DNA of 64,000 nucleotides. Source: Shewanella amazonensis SB2B. GTDB lineage: Bacteria > Pseudomonadota > Gammaproteobacteria > Enterobacterales > Shewanellaceae. Below the pieces are notes generated by a model. The model was given only the letters and a program-made list of their open reading frames with translations, was not told the DNA's origin and did not search any database. The stretch is taken from assembly GCF_000015245.1 (NCBI RefSeq), contig NC_008700.1, forward strand, positions 2,362,001 to 2,426,000, in the 5' to 3' direction. The first letter of the stretch is position 1. Each line of letters starts with the position of its first letter. Below are positions 7,838-16,623 of the stretch, in pieces. A program made the translations under genes and the position numbers.

Positions 7838-9145
7838 ATGGAAACCTTGGTCTGGAACACCTTAAGCGAGGATGCCAAGCGCCAGGCGCTGTCCCGCTCA
7901 CCTCTGGTGGGGGATGATAGTCTGGCGACATCCGTCAGTGACATTCTTTGCAATGTGAAGCGTCGCGGCGACAGCACCCTGATTGAATACGCGGCGCGCT
8001 TCGATAAAGCCGAAATCGATACGCTGGCGCTGAGTGCGGACGAAATCGCAGCAGCCTGCGAGCGTGTAAGCCCTGAGCTTAAAGACGCCATCAACGCCGC
8101 CCGCACCAACATTGCCCGTTTTCATAGCGCCCAGCAGTTCAGCGAAATCAGCCTGGAGACCCAACCGGGAGTTCGCTGCGAGCTTAAAAGTGAGGCCATT
8201 GAAAAGGTGGGGCTTTATATTCCGGGCGGTAGTGCCCCCCTTATCAGCACAGTGTTGATGTTGGCCGTGCCTGCCGCTATCGCTGGTTGTACCAAGCGGG
8301 TACTGGTAAGCCCACCGCCCATTGATGACGCCATTCTTTATGCTGCCAGCGTGTGCGGCATTACCGATGTGTTCCAGATAGGCGGCGCCCAGGCCATTGC
8401 GGCGCTCGCCTACGGCACTGAGAGCGTACCAAAAGTGGACAAGATTTTTGGGCCCGGCAATCGTTACGTGACCGAAGCCAAGGCCCAGGTGGCAAGGGAT
8501 ACCCAGGCTGCCGTCACCATCGACATGCCAGCCGGTCCTTCCGAAGTGCTGGTGATTGCCGATGATGCCGCCAACCCCGAGTTTATCGCAGCAGACCTCT
8601 TGTCTCAGGCCGAGCACGGCAGTGACTCACAGGTGATTTTTGTCACCGACTCCCGCACCCAGGCAAACGCGGTTGAAGCGGCCCTTGAGCGCCAGCTCAC
8701 CCTGCTGCCCAGAAGAGAAACTGCAGAAGGGGCGCTGTCATGCAGCCGTATTATCATTACTGCCACCCTGGATGAGGCGGCAATCGTGTCTAACCTCTAT
8801 GCCCCTGAGCACCTCATTATTCAAACCAGAGAGCCAAGGGCGCTGCTGCCACGTATTCGTGCGGCTGGGTCCGTATTTTTAGGCGCCTATACGCCGGAAT
8901 CGGTTGGCGACTATGCCTCCGGCACCAACCACGTGCTGCCCACTTACGGTTACAGTAAGACCGTCTCCAGTTTGTCGCTGGCCGATTTTTGCCGCCGCTT
9001 TACCGTGCAGGAGTTGAGTGCAGAAGGACTGAAGGGACTCGGTCAAACCGTGATGACTCTGGCTGCGGCCGAGTCGCTGGATGCCCACAAAAATGCAGTA
9101 AAAGTCAGGCTTGATGCCATCGCACGTGAGGAGAATCGTCAATGA
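7838..9145 (+). CDS. hisD: Histidinol dehydrogenase HisD
   Basis: 435 residues. A zinc enzyme that oxidises L-histidinol to L-histidine with two NAD+. Visible motifs are the glycine-rich KVGLYIPGGSAPLISTV segment, GPGNRYVTEAK, DMPAGPSEVLVI, the zinc/base region SQAEHGSDSQ, and the catalytic Glu-His in LYAPEHLII. It starts 3 bases after hisG, and its stop overlaps the hisC start by 4 bases (ATGA), which points to coupled translation. Confidence 0.97.
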   Translation: METLVWNTLSEDAKRQALSRSPLVGDDSLATSVSDILCNVKRRGDSTLIEYAARFDKAEIDTLALSADEIAAACERVSPELKDAINAARTNIARFHSAQQFSEISLETQPGVRCELKSEAIEKVGLYIPGGSAPLISTVLMLAVPAAIAGCTKRVLVSPPPIDDAILYAASVCGITDVFQIGGAQAIAALAYGTESVPKVDKIFGPGNRYVTEAKAQVARDTQAAVTIDMPAGPSEVLVIADDAANPEFIAADLLSQAEHGSDSQVIFVTDSRTQANAVEAALERQLTLLPRRETAEGALSCSRIIITATLDEAAIVSNLYAPEHLIIQTREPRALLPRIRAAGSVFLGAYTPESVGDYASGTNHVLPTYGYSKTVSSLSLADFCRRFTVQELSAEGLKGLGQTVMTLAAAESLDAHKNAVKVRLDAIAREENRQ

Positions 9146-10230
9146 CATCTCAGGTAAACGCAGTGCCAACGGATAGCCTGGCAGCCCGCCTCGCCCGCCC
9201 TGAGCTTTTAAGCCTTGAGCCCTACCAGAGCGCCCGGCGCATCGGCGGCAGCGGTGAGATCTGGGTGAATGCCAATGAATCGCCCTTTAACCGCACCGGC
9301 ATCGATGGCGCCAACCGCTATCCGGAGTGCCAGCCACCGGGGCTGATAGCGGCCTACGCGGCTTACGCCGGCGTTGCGGCCCATGAGCTGGTATGCGGCC
9401 GCGGCGCCGACGAAGCCATTGAACTGCTTATTCGCACCTTTTGTGTGCCCGGCCAAGACAGCATCGGCATTTTCAGCCCTACCTATGGCATGTACGCCAT
9501 CAGTGCCGCCACCTTTAATGTGGCGGTTAACACCCTGCCGCTGGCAGAAGATTTCAGCCTGCCTGACGATATCTCGGCCTTAACAGGCAGCAAATTGGTG
9601 TTTGTCTGCAACCCCAATAACCCAACCGGCACCCTGCTGCCGCTTGGTGAAATCGCGCGGGTGGCGAAAACCTTCCCCAATGCGCTGGTGGTGGTTGATG
9701 AAGCCTACATCGAATTTGCCCACAATGCTGATGGCTCACCCGCCCAAAGCGCCACCAGTTTGATGGCCGAGTTTGAAAATCTGGTGATTTTGCGCACCCT
9801 ATCAAAAGCCTTTGGCCTGGCCGGTGCGCGCTGCGGTTTTCTGCTGGCGAAGCCCTCGGTGTGTGAGTTGGTGATGCGGGTGATTGCACCCTATCCTGTA
9901 CCTGTTCCCGTATCAGTGATTGCTGAGAAAGCCCTTTCCGTTATGGGTATCGCTCAAATGCGCGCCGATGTGGTACTTCTTAATAAACAGGGCGCACGAC
10001 TCGCTCTGGCGCTCACCGAGGCGGGTCTTAGCGTCCTGCCAAGCGGCGGTAACTATGTACTTGCCTTCAGCAATGATGTGGAAGTACTCGCCAGAGCCCT
10101 TACCAAGGCTGGCATAGTCGCCAGACGCTACAGCCATCCAAGGCTTAAAGATGCCATTCGCATCAGCTATGCCAGCGAACAACAAACGGATTCCATTATC
10201 GAGGCCATCGGCCGTATCGACAGCAAATAA
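9142..10230 (+). CDS. hisC: Histidinol-phosphate aminotransferase HisC
   Basis: 362 residues. A class I/II PLP-dependent aminotransferase that converts imidazole acetol-phosphate to histidinol phosphate using glutamate. Motifs: NANESPFN near the N-terminus, CNPNNPTGT, VVDEAYIEF with the PLP-ring aspartate, and RTLSKAFGLAGARCGF holding the Schiff-base lysine. The start overlaps the hisD stop by 4 bases; hisB follows after 19 bases. Confidence 0.97.
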   Translation: MTSQVNAVPTDSLAARLARPELLSLEPYQSARRIGGSGEIWVNANESPFNRTGIDGANRYPECQPPGLIAAYAAYAGVAAHELVCGRGADEAIELLIRTFCVPGQDSIGIFSPTYGMYAISAATFNVAVNTLPLAEDFSLPDDISALTGSKLVFVCNPNNPTGTLLPLGEIARVAKTFPNALVVVDEAYIEFAHNADGSPAQSATSLMAEFENLVILRTLSKAFGLAGARCGFLLAKPSVCELVMRVIAPYPVPVPVSVIAEKALSVMGIAQMRADVVLLNKQGARLALALTEAGLSVLPSGGNYVLAFSNDVEVLARALTKAGIVARRYSHPRLKDAIRISYASEQQTDSIIEAIGRIDSK

Positions 10231-10249
10231 TCACAAGGACAGAGTACCC

Positions 10250-11317
10250 ATGCCCCAGAAAATGCTTTTTATCGACCGCGATGGCACCCTGATTGAGGAG
10301 CCGGTAACAGATAAGCAGGTCGACAGTCTCAGCAAGCTGGTGTTTGAACCAACCGCCATTCCCGCGCTGCTGCGGCTGCAAAAAGCCGGTTACCGCCTGA
10401 TTATGGTCAGTAATCAGGATGGCCTCGGCACCCCATCTTTCCCTCAGGAAGACTTTGACGCCCCCCACAACCTGATGATGCAGGTTTTTGAAAGTCAGGG
10501 CGTTAAGTTTGATGAGGTGCTGATTTGCCCGCACTTCAACGATGAAAACTGCAGCTGCCGGAAGCCCAAACTCGGTCTGGTAAAATCCTTCCTGACCCAA
10601 GGTCTGGTGGATTTTACCGCCTCAGCAGTGATTGGCGATCGCGACACCGATGTCGAACTTGGCAACGCCATGGGCATCAAGAGCTTTAAGTATCAGCGTG
10701 AAACCCTCGGCTGGAACGCCATTGCCGATTCGCTGCTCGCCAAAGGCCGCTGCGCCACCGTTGTGCGCACGACCCGCGAAACCGACATTAGGGTCACGGT
10801 GGATTTAGACACCCCGGGCAACAATCAAATCGACACCGGCATCGGCTTTTTTGACCATATGCTTGATCAAATCGCCACCCACGGTAATTTCAGCCTCAAG
10901 CTTAACGTCGATGGCGACCTTGAGATTGACGATCACCACAGTGTGGAAGACACAGCATTGGCCTTGGGTGATGCCCTGCGTCAGGCCCTTGGAGATAAGC
11001 GCGGCATCGGCCGTTTCGGCTTTGCCCTGCCGATGGATGAAGCCTCGGGCCAGTGTTTGATGGATATCTCAGGTCGGCCTTTTATCAAGTTTGAGGCGAG
11101 CTTTAGCCGCGATAAAGTGGGCGAAATGGCCACCGAAATGGTGCCGCACTTCTTTCGCTCCTTCGCCGATGGTCTGCGCTGCACCTTACACATCGGCTGC
11201 GATGGCGATAACGATCACCACAAGGTAGAAGCCCTGTTCAAGGTGCTTGGCCGCACCCTACGCCAGGCCATTGCCATCGAAGGTGATGCCCTGCCATCGT
11301 CAAAAGGAGTGCTTTGA
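10250..11317 (+). CDS. hisB: Bifunctional histidinol-phosphatase / imidazoleglycerol-phosphate dehydratase HisB
   Basis: 355 residues from ATG 10250, preceded by AAGGAC. The N-terminal HAD phosphatase domain has the DxD nucleophile motif FIDRDGTL, a zinc-type Cys/His cluster (CPHFNDENCSCRKP), and VIGDRDTDVELG. The C-terminal IGP dehydratase domain begins near residue 165 and carries the two metal-binding motifs DDHHSVEDTA and DNDHHKVEAL. The fused form is known in enteric and related gammaproteobacteria. An open frame to 10151 exists but overlaps hisC without support. Confidence 0.97.
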   Translation: MPQKMLFIDRDGTLIEEPVTDKQVDSLSKLVFEPTAIPALLRLQKAGYRLIMVSNQDGLGTPSFPQEDFDAPHNLMMQVFESQGVKFDEVLICPHFNDENCSCRKPKLGLVKSFLTQGLVDFTASAVIGDRDTDVELGNAMGIKSFKYQRETLGWNAIADSLLAKGRCATVVRTTRETDIRVTVDLDTPGNNQIDTGIGFFDHMLDQIATHGNFSLKLNVDGDLEIDDHHSVEDTALALGDALRQALGDKRGIGRFGFALPMDEASGQCLMDISGRPFIKFEASFSRDKVGEMATEMVPHFFRSFADGLRCTLHIGCDGDNDHHKVEALFKVLGRTLRQAIAIEGDALPSSKGVL

Positions 11318-12030
11318 TGAGTGAGGAGGCTATTCCCAACGCTGAGACCGAGAAATCGGCGCCCGAACTGGTCATCATCGACACCGGCTGCGCCAATTTA
11401 AGCTCGGTGAAGTTTGCCTTTGAGCGCCTTGGAGCAAAGGTGCTGGTAAGCCCAGACAGCGAAGTGCTTCGCGCCGCACCACGTTTGGTGCTGCCCGGCG
11501 TTGGCACAGCAGCGGCAGCCATGGATGCCCTGAGAGCCAGAGCGCTTGATAAACTGATCCCAACCCTGCGCCAGCCTGTGCTCGGAGTCTGCCTTGGGAT
11601 GCAGCTGTTGATGACCCGCTCACACGAGCGCGGCGCCAAGGGCGAGGATATTGATTGCCTTGATATTATCCCAGGTGAAATCCGTGAGTTGGACGCATCA
11701 GGCCACCCCCTGCCCCACATGGGGTGGAATCAGCTAACGGTGTCCAATCATCCCCTATTTGCAGGCATTGAGCCCGGCGAGTGGGTGTATTTTGTGCACT
11801 CCTTCTGTGCGCCAACATCCGCAGCCACCATCGCCAGCTGCGAATACGGTGAAACCTTTAGCGCCGCCATCGCCAAAGACAACTTTATGGGGGTACAGTT
11901 CCATCCGGAGAAAAGCGCCACGACTGGCGCCAAAATCCTCAGGAATTTTCTGGCAATCACCCTGGCCGACCTGGGGCTTGATGACCATTTTCGAGCGCAA
12001 TCACATGCTGGCACCTTGGAGCAATCATGA
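11317..12030 (+). CDS. hisH: Imidazole glycerol phosphate synthase glutaminase subunit HisH
   Basis: 237 residues. Class I glutamine amidotransferase that feeds ammonia to HisF. The nucleophile Cys is in GVCLGMQLLM and the catalytic His-Glu pair is in GVQFHPEKS. The ATG at 11317 shares its A with the hisB TGA stop and is 7 bases after GGAG, so it is preferred to a TTG three bases upstream. An N-terminal extension of about 18 polar residues precedes the usual start of the fold (LVIIDTGCANL). Confidence 0.96.
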   Translation: MSEEAIPNAETEKSAPELVIIDTGCANLSSVKFAFERLGAKVLVSPDSEVLRAAPRLVLPGVGTAAAAMDALRARALDKLIPTLRQPVLGVCLGMQLLMTRSHERGAKGEDIDCLDIIPGEIRELDASGHPLPHMGWNQLTVSNHPLFAGIEPGEWVYFVHSFCAPTSAATIASCEYGETFSAAIAKDNFMGVQFHPEKSATTGAKILRNFLAITLADLGLDDHFRAQSHAGTLEQS

Positions 12031-12764
12031 TCATTCCTGCAATTGACCTTATCGATGGTCAGGTGGTGCGCCTGTTTCAGGGCGATTACGCCAAAAAGAC
12101 CGAATTTTCACTGGACCCCAAGAACCAGCTGCTGAGTTATCAGCAGGATGGCGCTGCACTCTTGCACCTTGTTGATCTAACCGGCGCTAAAGATCCGGAC
12201 AAAAGGCAAACCAAGTTAATCGAAGAGATTGCGGCCAGTTTGTCCACCCCGCTGCAAGTCGGCGGCGGCATTCGCAGCGCTGCAGACGTGGATGCCCTGC
12301 TGAATGCGGGCGTTGCCCGGGTGGTTATCGGCTCGCTGGCTGTCAAATCACCTGAGGTAGTACTGCGCCTTTTTGATAAGTATGGCGGCGATGCCATTTG
12401 TCTTGCCCTTGACGTCAATATAGATGCCGACGGCAACAAGATGGTGGCGGTTCACGGCTGGCAACAGGGCGGCGGCAAGTCGCTGGAATCCTTGGTGGAT
12501 ACCTTTATGCCCGCAGGCCTTAAACATGCACTGGTGACCGACATCAGCCGCGATGGCACCATGACCGGCGCCAATACAGCCCTTTACTGTGAACTGGCCG
12601 AGCGCTTCAACGAGGTACAGTGGCAGGCCAGTGGCGGCGTGGCGACCCTTGATGACGTAAAGGCCGTCAAAACCTCTGGTGCCAGTGGTATCATTATCGG
12701 TAAGGCGCTGCTAACCGGCGTGTTCAGTGCAAAGGAGGCAATTGCATGCTGGCCAAACGTATAG
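12027..12764 (+). CDS. hisA: ProFAR isomerase HisA
   Basis: 245 residues. A (beta/alpha)8 barrel that performs the Amadori isomerisation of ProFAR to PRFAR. The start MIIPAIDLIDGQVVRLFQGDY contains the catalytic Asp; the mid-barrel DISRDGTMTG holds the second Asp, and the half-barrel phosphate-binding sites are VGGGIRS and ASGGVAT. It overlaps hisH by 4 bases (ATGA) and hisF by 19 bases. Confidence 0.97.
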   Translation: MIIPAIDLIDGQVVRLFQGDYAKKTEFSLDPKNQLLSYQQDGAALLHLVDLTGAKDPDKRQTKLIEEIAASLSTPLQVGGGIRSAADVDALLNAGVARVVIGSLAVKSPEVVLRLFDKYGGDAICLALDVNIDADGNKMVAVHGWQQGGGKSLESLVDTFMPAGLKHALVTDISRDGTMTGANTALYCELAERFNEVQWQASGGVATLDDVKAVKTSGASGIIIGKALLTGVFSAKEAIACWPNV

Positions 12765-13525
12765 TGCCTTGCCTGGATGTGAAAGACGGCAAAGTGGTTA
12801 AGGGCGTGCAATTTCGTAACCACGAGATTGTCGGCGATATAGTGCCGCTTGCTGCCCGCTACGCCCAAGAAGGCGCCGATGAACTGGTGTTTTATGACAT
12901 CAGTGCCAGCGCCAAAGGTGCCATAGTGGATAAATCCTGGGTAAGCCGCATTGCCGAGCGCATCGACATCCCCTTTTGTGTGGCCGGGGGAATTAAAACT
13001 GCTGAGCAGGCGCGGGAAATTCTGGCCTTCGGCGCCGACAAAATTTCAATCAACTCACCTGCGCTCTCCGATCCCAGCCTTATCCGCAGGCTACACGATG
13101 AATTTGGTCGCCAATGCGTGGTAGTGGGCATCGACAGCTTTTATGATGCAGGCAGCGGTAACTACACCGTAAAGCAATTTACCGGCGATGAAGCCGCTAC
13201 CAAAGACACCCGCTGGCACACGTTAGATTGGGTTGAAGAAGTGCAGCGCCAGGGCTGTGGCGAGATAGTGCTGAACGTGATGAATCAGGACGGTGTACGC
13301 CAGGGATATGATATTGAGCAGCTGCTAAAGGTGCGTGCCATCTGTGATGTGCCGCTGATTGCCTCAGGTGGCGCCGGCACCATGGCCCACTTTGCCGAGG
13401 TCTTTACCGATGCCCGAGTCGATGCAGCCCTTGCCGCAAGCGTGTTTCATAAAGGCATCATCAATATTGGTGAGCTTAAACAATTCCTTGTATCACAGGG
13501 GATTGCCATCAGGTTAACGGAGTAA
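12746..13525 (+). CDS. hisF: Imidazole glycerol phosphate synthase cyclase subunit HisF
   Basis: 259 residues. Cyclase barrel that joins PRFAR with ammonia from HisH, giving imidazole glycerol phosphate and AICAR. Visible: MLAKRIVPCLDVKDGKVVKG with the catalytic Asp, VAGGIKT, LNVMNQDGVRQGYD with the second Asp, and ASGGAGT. A full Shine-Dalgarno AAAGGAGG (12731-12738) lies inside the end of hisA, so this gene is probably also started independently. Confidence 0.97.
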   Translation: MLAKRIVPCLDVKDGKVVKGVQFRNHEIVGDIVPLAARYAQEGADELVFYDISASAKGAIVDKSWVSRIAERIDIPFCVAGGIKTAEQAREILAFGADKISINSPALSDPSLIRRLHDEFGRQCVVVGIDSFYDAGSGNYTVKQFTGDEAATKDTRWHTLDWVEEVQRQGCGEIVLNVMNQDGVRQGYDIEQLLKVRAICDVPLIASGGAGTMAHFAEVFTDARVDAALAASVFHKGIINIGELKQFLVSQGIAIRLTE

Positions 13526-13531
13526 TGGCCC

Positions 13532-14158
13532 ATGGCTGACGAAACCCTTTTAAACCGTCTCGATTGGGACAAACAAGACGGGCTCATCCCCGCCATCGTG
13601 CAAAACCATTTAAGCGGCAAGGTGCTGATGCAGGGCTATATGGACAAGGCCGCGCTGGAAAAGACCCTGCAAACCGGCATGGTGACCTTTTTCAGTCGCA
13701 GCAAGCAGCGACTGTGGACCAAGGGCGAGTCATCCGGCAATGTGCTTAGCCTTATCAGCATCGCCGCCGATTGCGACAATGACAGCCTCTTGGTGCAGGT
13801 TCTGCCCAAAGGCCCCACCTGCCATACAGGGACCGAGTCTTGCTGGCAAGATGGCAGCCACAGCTTTATTGCCGGGCTCGAGAGCTTAATTCAGGGTAGG
13901 AAAAAAGCCTGTGGTGCCGGCGAAGGCGGCAGCAGTTATACGGCATCCCTGTTTGCCAGTGGCACCAAGCGCATGGCGCAAAAAGTGGGTGAAGAAGGGC
14001 TGGAGACGGCGCTCGCCGCCGCAACCCACGATAAAGAAGAGCTGGTAGATGAAGCATCGGATTTGCTGTTTCACCTGATGGTACTGCTGGAGGACCAGGG
14101 GCTGTCCCTTGCGGATATCACCGAAAATCTCTATAAGCGTCATCAGGCCAGAAGCTAA
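13532..14158 (+). CDS. hisI: Bifunctional PR-AMP cyclohydrolase / PR-ATP pyrophosphatase HisIE
   Basis: 208 residues. The N-terminal HisI domain (to about residue 115) has the metal-binding DCDNDSLLVQV and CHTGTESCW cysteines and MVTFFSRSKQRLWTKGE. The C-terminal HisE domain is an all-alpha MazG-like fold with KVGEEGLETALAA and DEASDLLFHLMVLL. It carries steps 2 and 3 of the pathway. Last gene of the operon, 6 bases after hisF and followed by a terminator. Confidence 0.96.
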   Translation: MADETLLNRLDWDKQDGLIPAIVQNHLSGKVLMQGYMDKAALEKTLQTGMVTFFSRSKQRLWTKGESSGNVLSLISIAADCDNDSLLVQVLPKGPTCHTGTESCWQDGSHSFIAGLESLIQGRKKACGAGEGGSSYTASLFASGTKRMAQKVGEEGLETALAAATHDKEELVDEASDLLFHLMVLLEDQGLSLADITENLYKRHQARS

Positions 14159-14179
14159 GACTCTGGTTTCCACCCACGT

Positions 14180-14206
14180 AAAAACGCTGCCATGGCAGCG
14201 TTTTTT
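14180..14206 (+). terminator. Terminator at the end of the his operon
   Basis: AAAACGCTGC-CATG-GCAGCGTTTT followed by further T residues, 22 bases after the hisIE stop. The almost perfect palindrome could also work towards the convergent gene ending at 14276. Confidence 0.85.
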
Positions 14207-14275
14207 GTTTGTCTTTTCAAATGGTATTTCTTTCGTCCGACACCGACGGTGACCGCTAAGGTGTCTGGCCCTGAT

Positions 14276-15259
14276 TCAGTTCTGCTCGTCATGCTTTTGG
14301 TGATGAATTTGCTTTTCGCGGTACATATGGATGTCCGCATCTTCAAGTAACCGCTCAAGAGAGCTTGGTAACAGCGCATCAAAACGGGCAGTACCGCAGC
14401 TGAATTCCAGCTGATAACCAATGGGAGTATCAATATTGTGCCTGGCCAGGTTATGACGCAAGCGGCTTAAGATCCCCGCCGCTGGCGACATTGACCGTTC
14501 ATGGCTAACCAGCGCAACAAACTCATCACCGCCTATACGGGCAATCACATCGTACTCACGAAATGCTTCTTTAAGCAGGCTGGCGAATGCCACGAGGGCA
14601 CTGTTGCCTTCCTGATGCCCAAATCGGTCATTGATTTCCTTGAAATAATCAAGGTCCAGAAAAAACAGGGTCGCATCCTGCTGTTGCCGCTGACACTTGG
14701 CAAGGCACTGTTTGGCGAGAAGATCGAACCCGCGCAGATTTGACAGGCCCGTTAAGGGATCCAGGGTCGCGGTTTGTACCGCTTCGAGCTCCGATACCAC
14801 CAACTTACCGAGATCTTCCAGATCGCAATAATCCTCAGGCTCAAAACGACGAGCTTTCCGGTCAATAATGCACAGAGTGCCAACTCTGTGACCGTTACTC
14901 AAGGTCAGCGGATAGCCTGCATAAAAACGAATATGGGGCTCCCCAGTCACCAGAGGATTATCGGCAAATCTTAAGTCTTCGAGCGCATCTTCAATTACAA
15001 AGATATCGGCTTGCATAATGGCATGGCCGCAAAAGGAGATGTCACGGCGGGTTTCAGACTGGGACAAACCGATACAGGATTTAAACCATTGCCTGTCAGA
15101 ATCGACCAGGCTTATCAGGCAGATTGGGACATCAAACAGCCTGCGCGCCAAGCGGGTGAGGCGATCGAAACGCTCTTCAGCCTCTGTGTCCAGTACATTC
15201 AGGCTACGAAGCGCCTCAAGCCTTTCGGCCTCATCGAAGGGAATGGGTGCGGGCAACAT
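14276..15259 (-). CDS. GAF-GGDEF diguanylate cyclase
   Basis: 327 residues. The N-terminal GAF domain (about 20-155) has the typical SFCGHAIM and FYAGYPL...VGTLCIID segments. The C-terminal GGDEF domain starts near DPLTGLSNLRGF (168) and has an intact GGDEF signature at 243-247. The product-inhibition I-site RxxD is present as REYD (234-237), exactly five residues before GGDEF. It therefore should make cyclic di-GMP with feedback control. No membrane segment is seen, so it is a soluble cytoplasmic sensor of unknown ligand. It converges on the his operon, and lpxM is the next gene upstream on this strand. Confidence 0.9.
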   Translation of the reverse strand: MLPAPIPFDEAERLEALRSLNVLDTEAEERFDRLTRLARRLFDVPICLISLVDSDRQWFKSCIGLSQSETRRDISFCGHAIMQADIFVIEDALEDLRFADNPLVTGEPHIRFYAGYPLTLSNGHRVGTLCIIDRKARRFEPEDYCDLEDLGKLVVSELEAVQTATLDPLTGLSNLRGFDLLAKQCLAKCQRQQQDATLFFLDLDYFKEINDRFGHQEGNSALVAFASLLKEAFREYDVIARIGGDEFVALVSHERSMSPAAGILSRLRHNLARHNIDTPIGYQLEFSCGTARFDALLPSSLERLLEDADIHMYREKQIHHQKHDEQN

Positions 15260-15315
15260 GAAGACTCCGAAAGGCTAACTTCGGGTAAGTATAGTTGCCC
15301 GCAAGGAATTTAGCG

Positions 15316-16242
15316 TCAATCGTAAATAGACGCCTGGCCCTCTGGCCGGGTTTTAAGCAGCTTTAAAAACCACATATACTGCTCAGGGTAGGCCGAAATA
15401 ACCTGCTCAACAGCGCGGTTGAGCGCCAGTGCTTCATTTTCTTTGCCTGCCATGGTCGCTTCGTCGATAGCGGGCAGCACGGTGAGTGAAAACCGGTGAG
15501 CCTTATCATCGTAACCAATGGTCACCGGCATCACCTGGGCTTTACCGGCTGCAGCCAGCCTCCCTACCACTGGTAATGTGGCCTTAGTGGTAGCGAAAAG
15601 CGGTGCAAATACGCTTTGATCTGGCCCTAAATCTTCGTCAGGTAAGTAAAAGAAGCTGTTCCCCTGGCGCATCTCGCTGATTAGCACTCTAAGACCCGCC
15701 TCACGCATGTAGACATGGCCGCCAAGGCGACTGCGGATACGGTTGGAAAACCAATTAAAGAGTTCATTACGATGCGCCTTGGCCATGGTCGCCATCGGTA
15801 CCTCAAGGTTTAACCTAAGCCCGGCGTAATCTATACCCCATACATGGGGCATAATGAAAATAATTGGCTGCCCAGCGTCGCGGGCAGCTTTCACGTGCTC
15901 AAAGCCGTGCAGCGAAACGCGGCGGCGTAAATGAGCGTCACTGCCGAACAGGAGCTCGGCCTGCCCAATCAGGATCATCACGAACTGCGCTACATTCTCA
16001 CGAATTAGCGCCTCCACTTCCCTATCTGATTTGTCAGGGAAACAAGCCTTAATATTGGCCCTTGCTACCCGGATTGGCTTTTTAGCGATACCCAGTACCA
16101 GCCCGGACAGACCACGCGCGATGGGATCGCGAATAGCGGCAGGCAAGGCGCCAAAAAAGAGCAAGACGCCGATGGCAACCCAGGTTCCCCACAGTCTTGG
16201 ATGCAGGAGTCCCCAGTAAAATCGTCTGTCAAAATAACGCAT
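15316..16242 (-). CDS. lpxM: Lipid A acyltransferase LpxM (MsbB) type
   Basis: 308 residues. Member of the LpxL/LpxM family, which adds secondary acyl chains to Kdo2-lipid IVA at the inner membrane. An N-terminal membrane anchor (about 20-36) is followed by the catalytic HX4D motif HVWGID (133-138). The stretches FYLPDEDLGP, FATTKATLPVVGRL and QYMWFLKLLKTRP resemble E. coli LpxM more than LpxL, so the myristoyltransferase role is favoured. The specific chain added is inference. Confidence 0.88.
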   Translation of the reverse strand: MRYFDRRFYWGLLHPRLWGTWVAIGVLLFFGALPAAIRDPIARGLSGLVLGIAKKPIRVARANIKACFPDKSDREVEALIRENVAQFVMILIGQAELLFGSDAHLRRRVSLHGFEHVKAARDAGQPIIFIMPHVWGIDYAGLRLNLEVPMATMAKAHRNELFNWFSNRIRSRLGGHVYMREAGLRVLISEMRQGNSFFYLPDEDLGPDQSVFAPLFATTKATLPVVGRLAAAGKAQVMPVTIGYDDKAHRFSLTVLPAIDEATMAGKENEALALNRAVEQVISAYPEQYMWFLKLLKTRPEGQASIYD

Positions 16243-16278
16243 TGTCTTAACTTAGAATCTCTTTAGAGCACACAAACA

Positions 16279-16306
16279 GGAAAGCCACTCAGATGAGTGG
16301 CCTTCC
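16279..16306 (-). terminator. Terminator after ihfA
   Basis: GGAAAGCCACTC pairs with GAGTGGCCTTCC around a four-base loop. On the minus strand it is followed by TGTTTGTG, a modest U tract. It lies between the ihfA stop and the lpxM start. Confidence 0.65.
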
Positions 16307-16323
16307 CTCAGTGTATTCCGATG

Positions 16324-16620
16324 TTACTTTTCGGAGTTGGATGACTCGACGCGGCTTTTCAGCTTCTGACCGGGGCGGAATGTCACCACACGACGGGCAG
16401 AGATCGGGATATCCTCACCGGTTTTTGGGTTGCGGCCAGGTCGTTGGTTTTTGTCCCTGAGGTCAAAGTTACCAAAACCGGACAGCTTGACCTGCTCACC
16501 ACTTTCGAGAGCGCTTCGGATTTCCTCGAAAAACGTCTCTACCATCTCTTTTGCGACCCGCTTGTTAATGCCAAGCGTTTCAAAAAGATGCTCTGCCATT
16601 TCGGCTTTGGTAAGTGCCAT
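16324..16620 (-). CDS. ihfA: Integration host factor subunit alpha
   Basis: 98 residues. Small DNA-bending protein that works as a heterodimer with IhfB. The family start MALTKAEMAEHLFETLGINKR and the DNA-intercalating arm GRNPKTGEDIPIS with its conserved proline are clear, and the tail is alpha-subunit like. It follows pheT by 3 bases, as in the E. coli pheMST-ihfA operon. Confidence 0.97.
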   Translation of the reverse strand: MALTKAEMAEHLFETLGINKRVAKEMVETFFEEIRSALESGEQVKLSGFGNFDLRDKNQRPGRNPKTGEDIPISARRVVTFRPGQKLKSRVESSNSEK

Positions 16621-16623
16621 ACT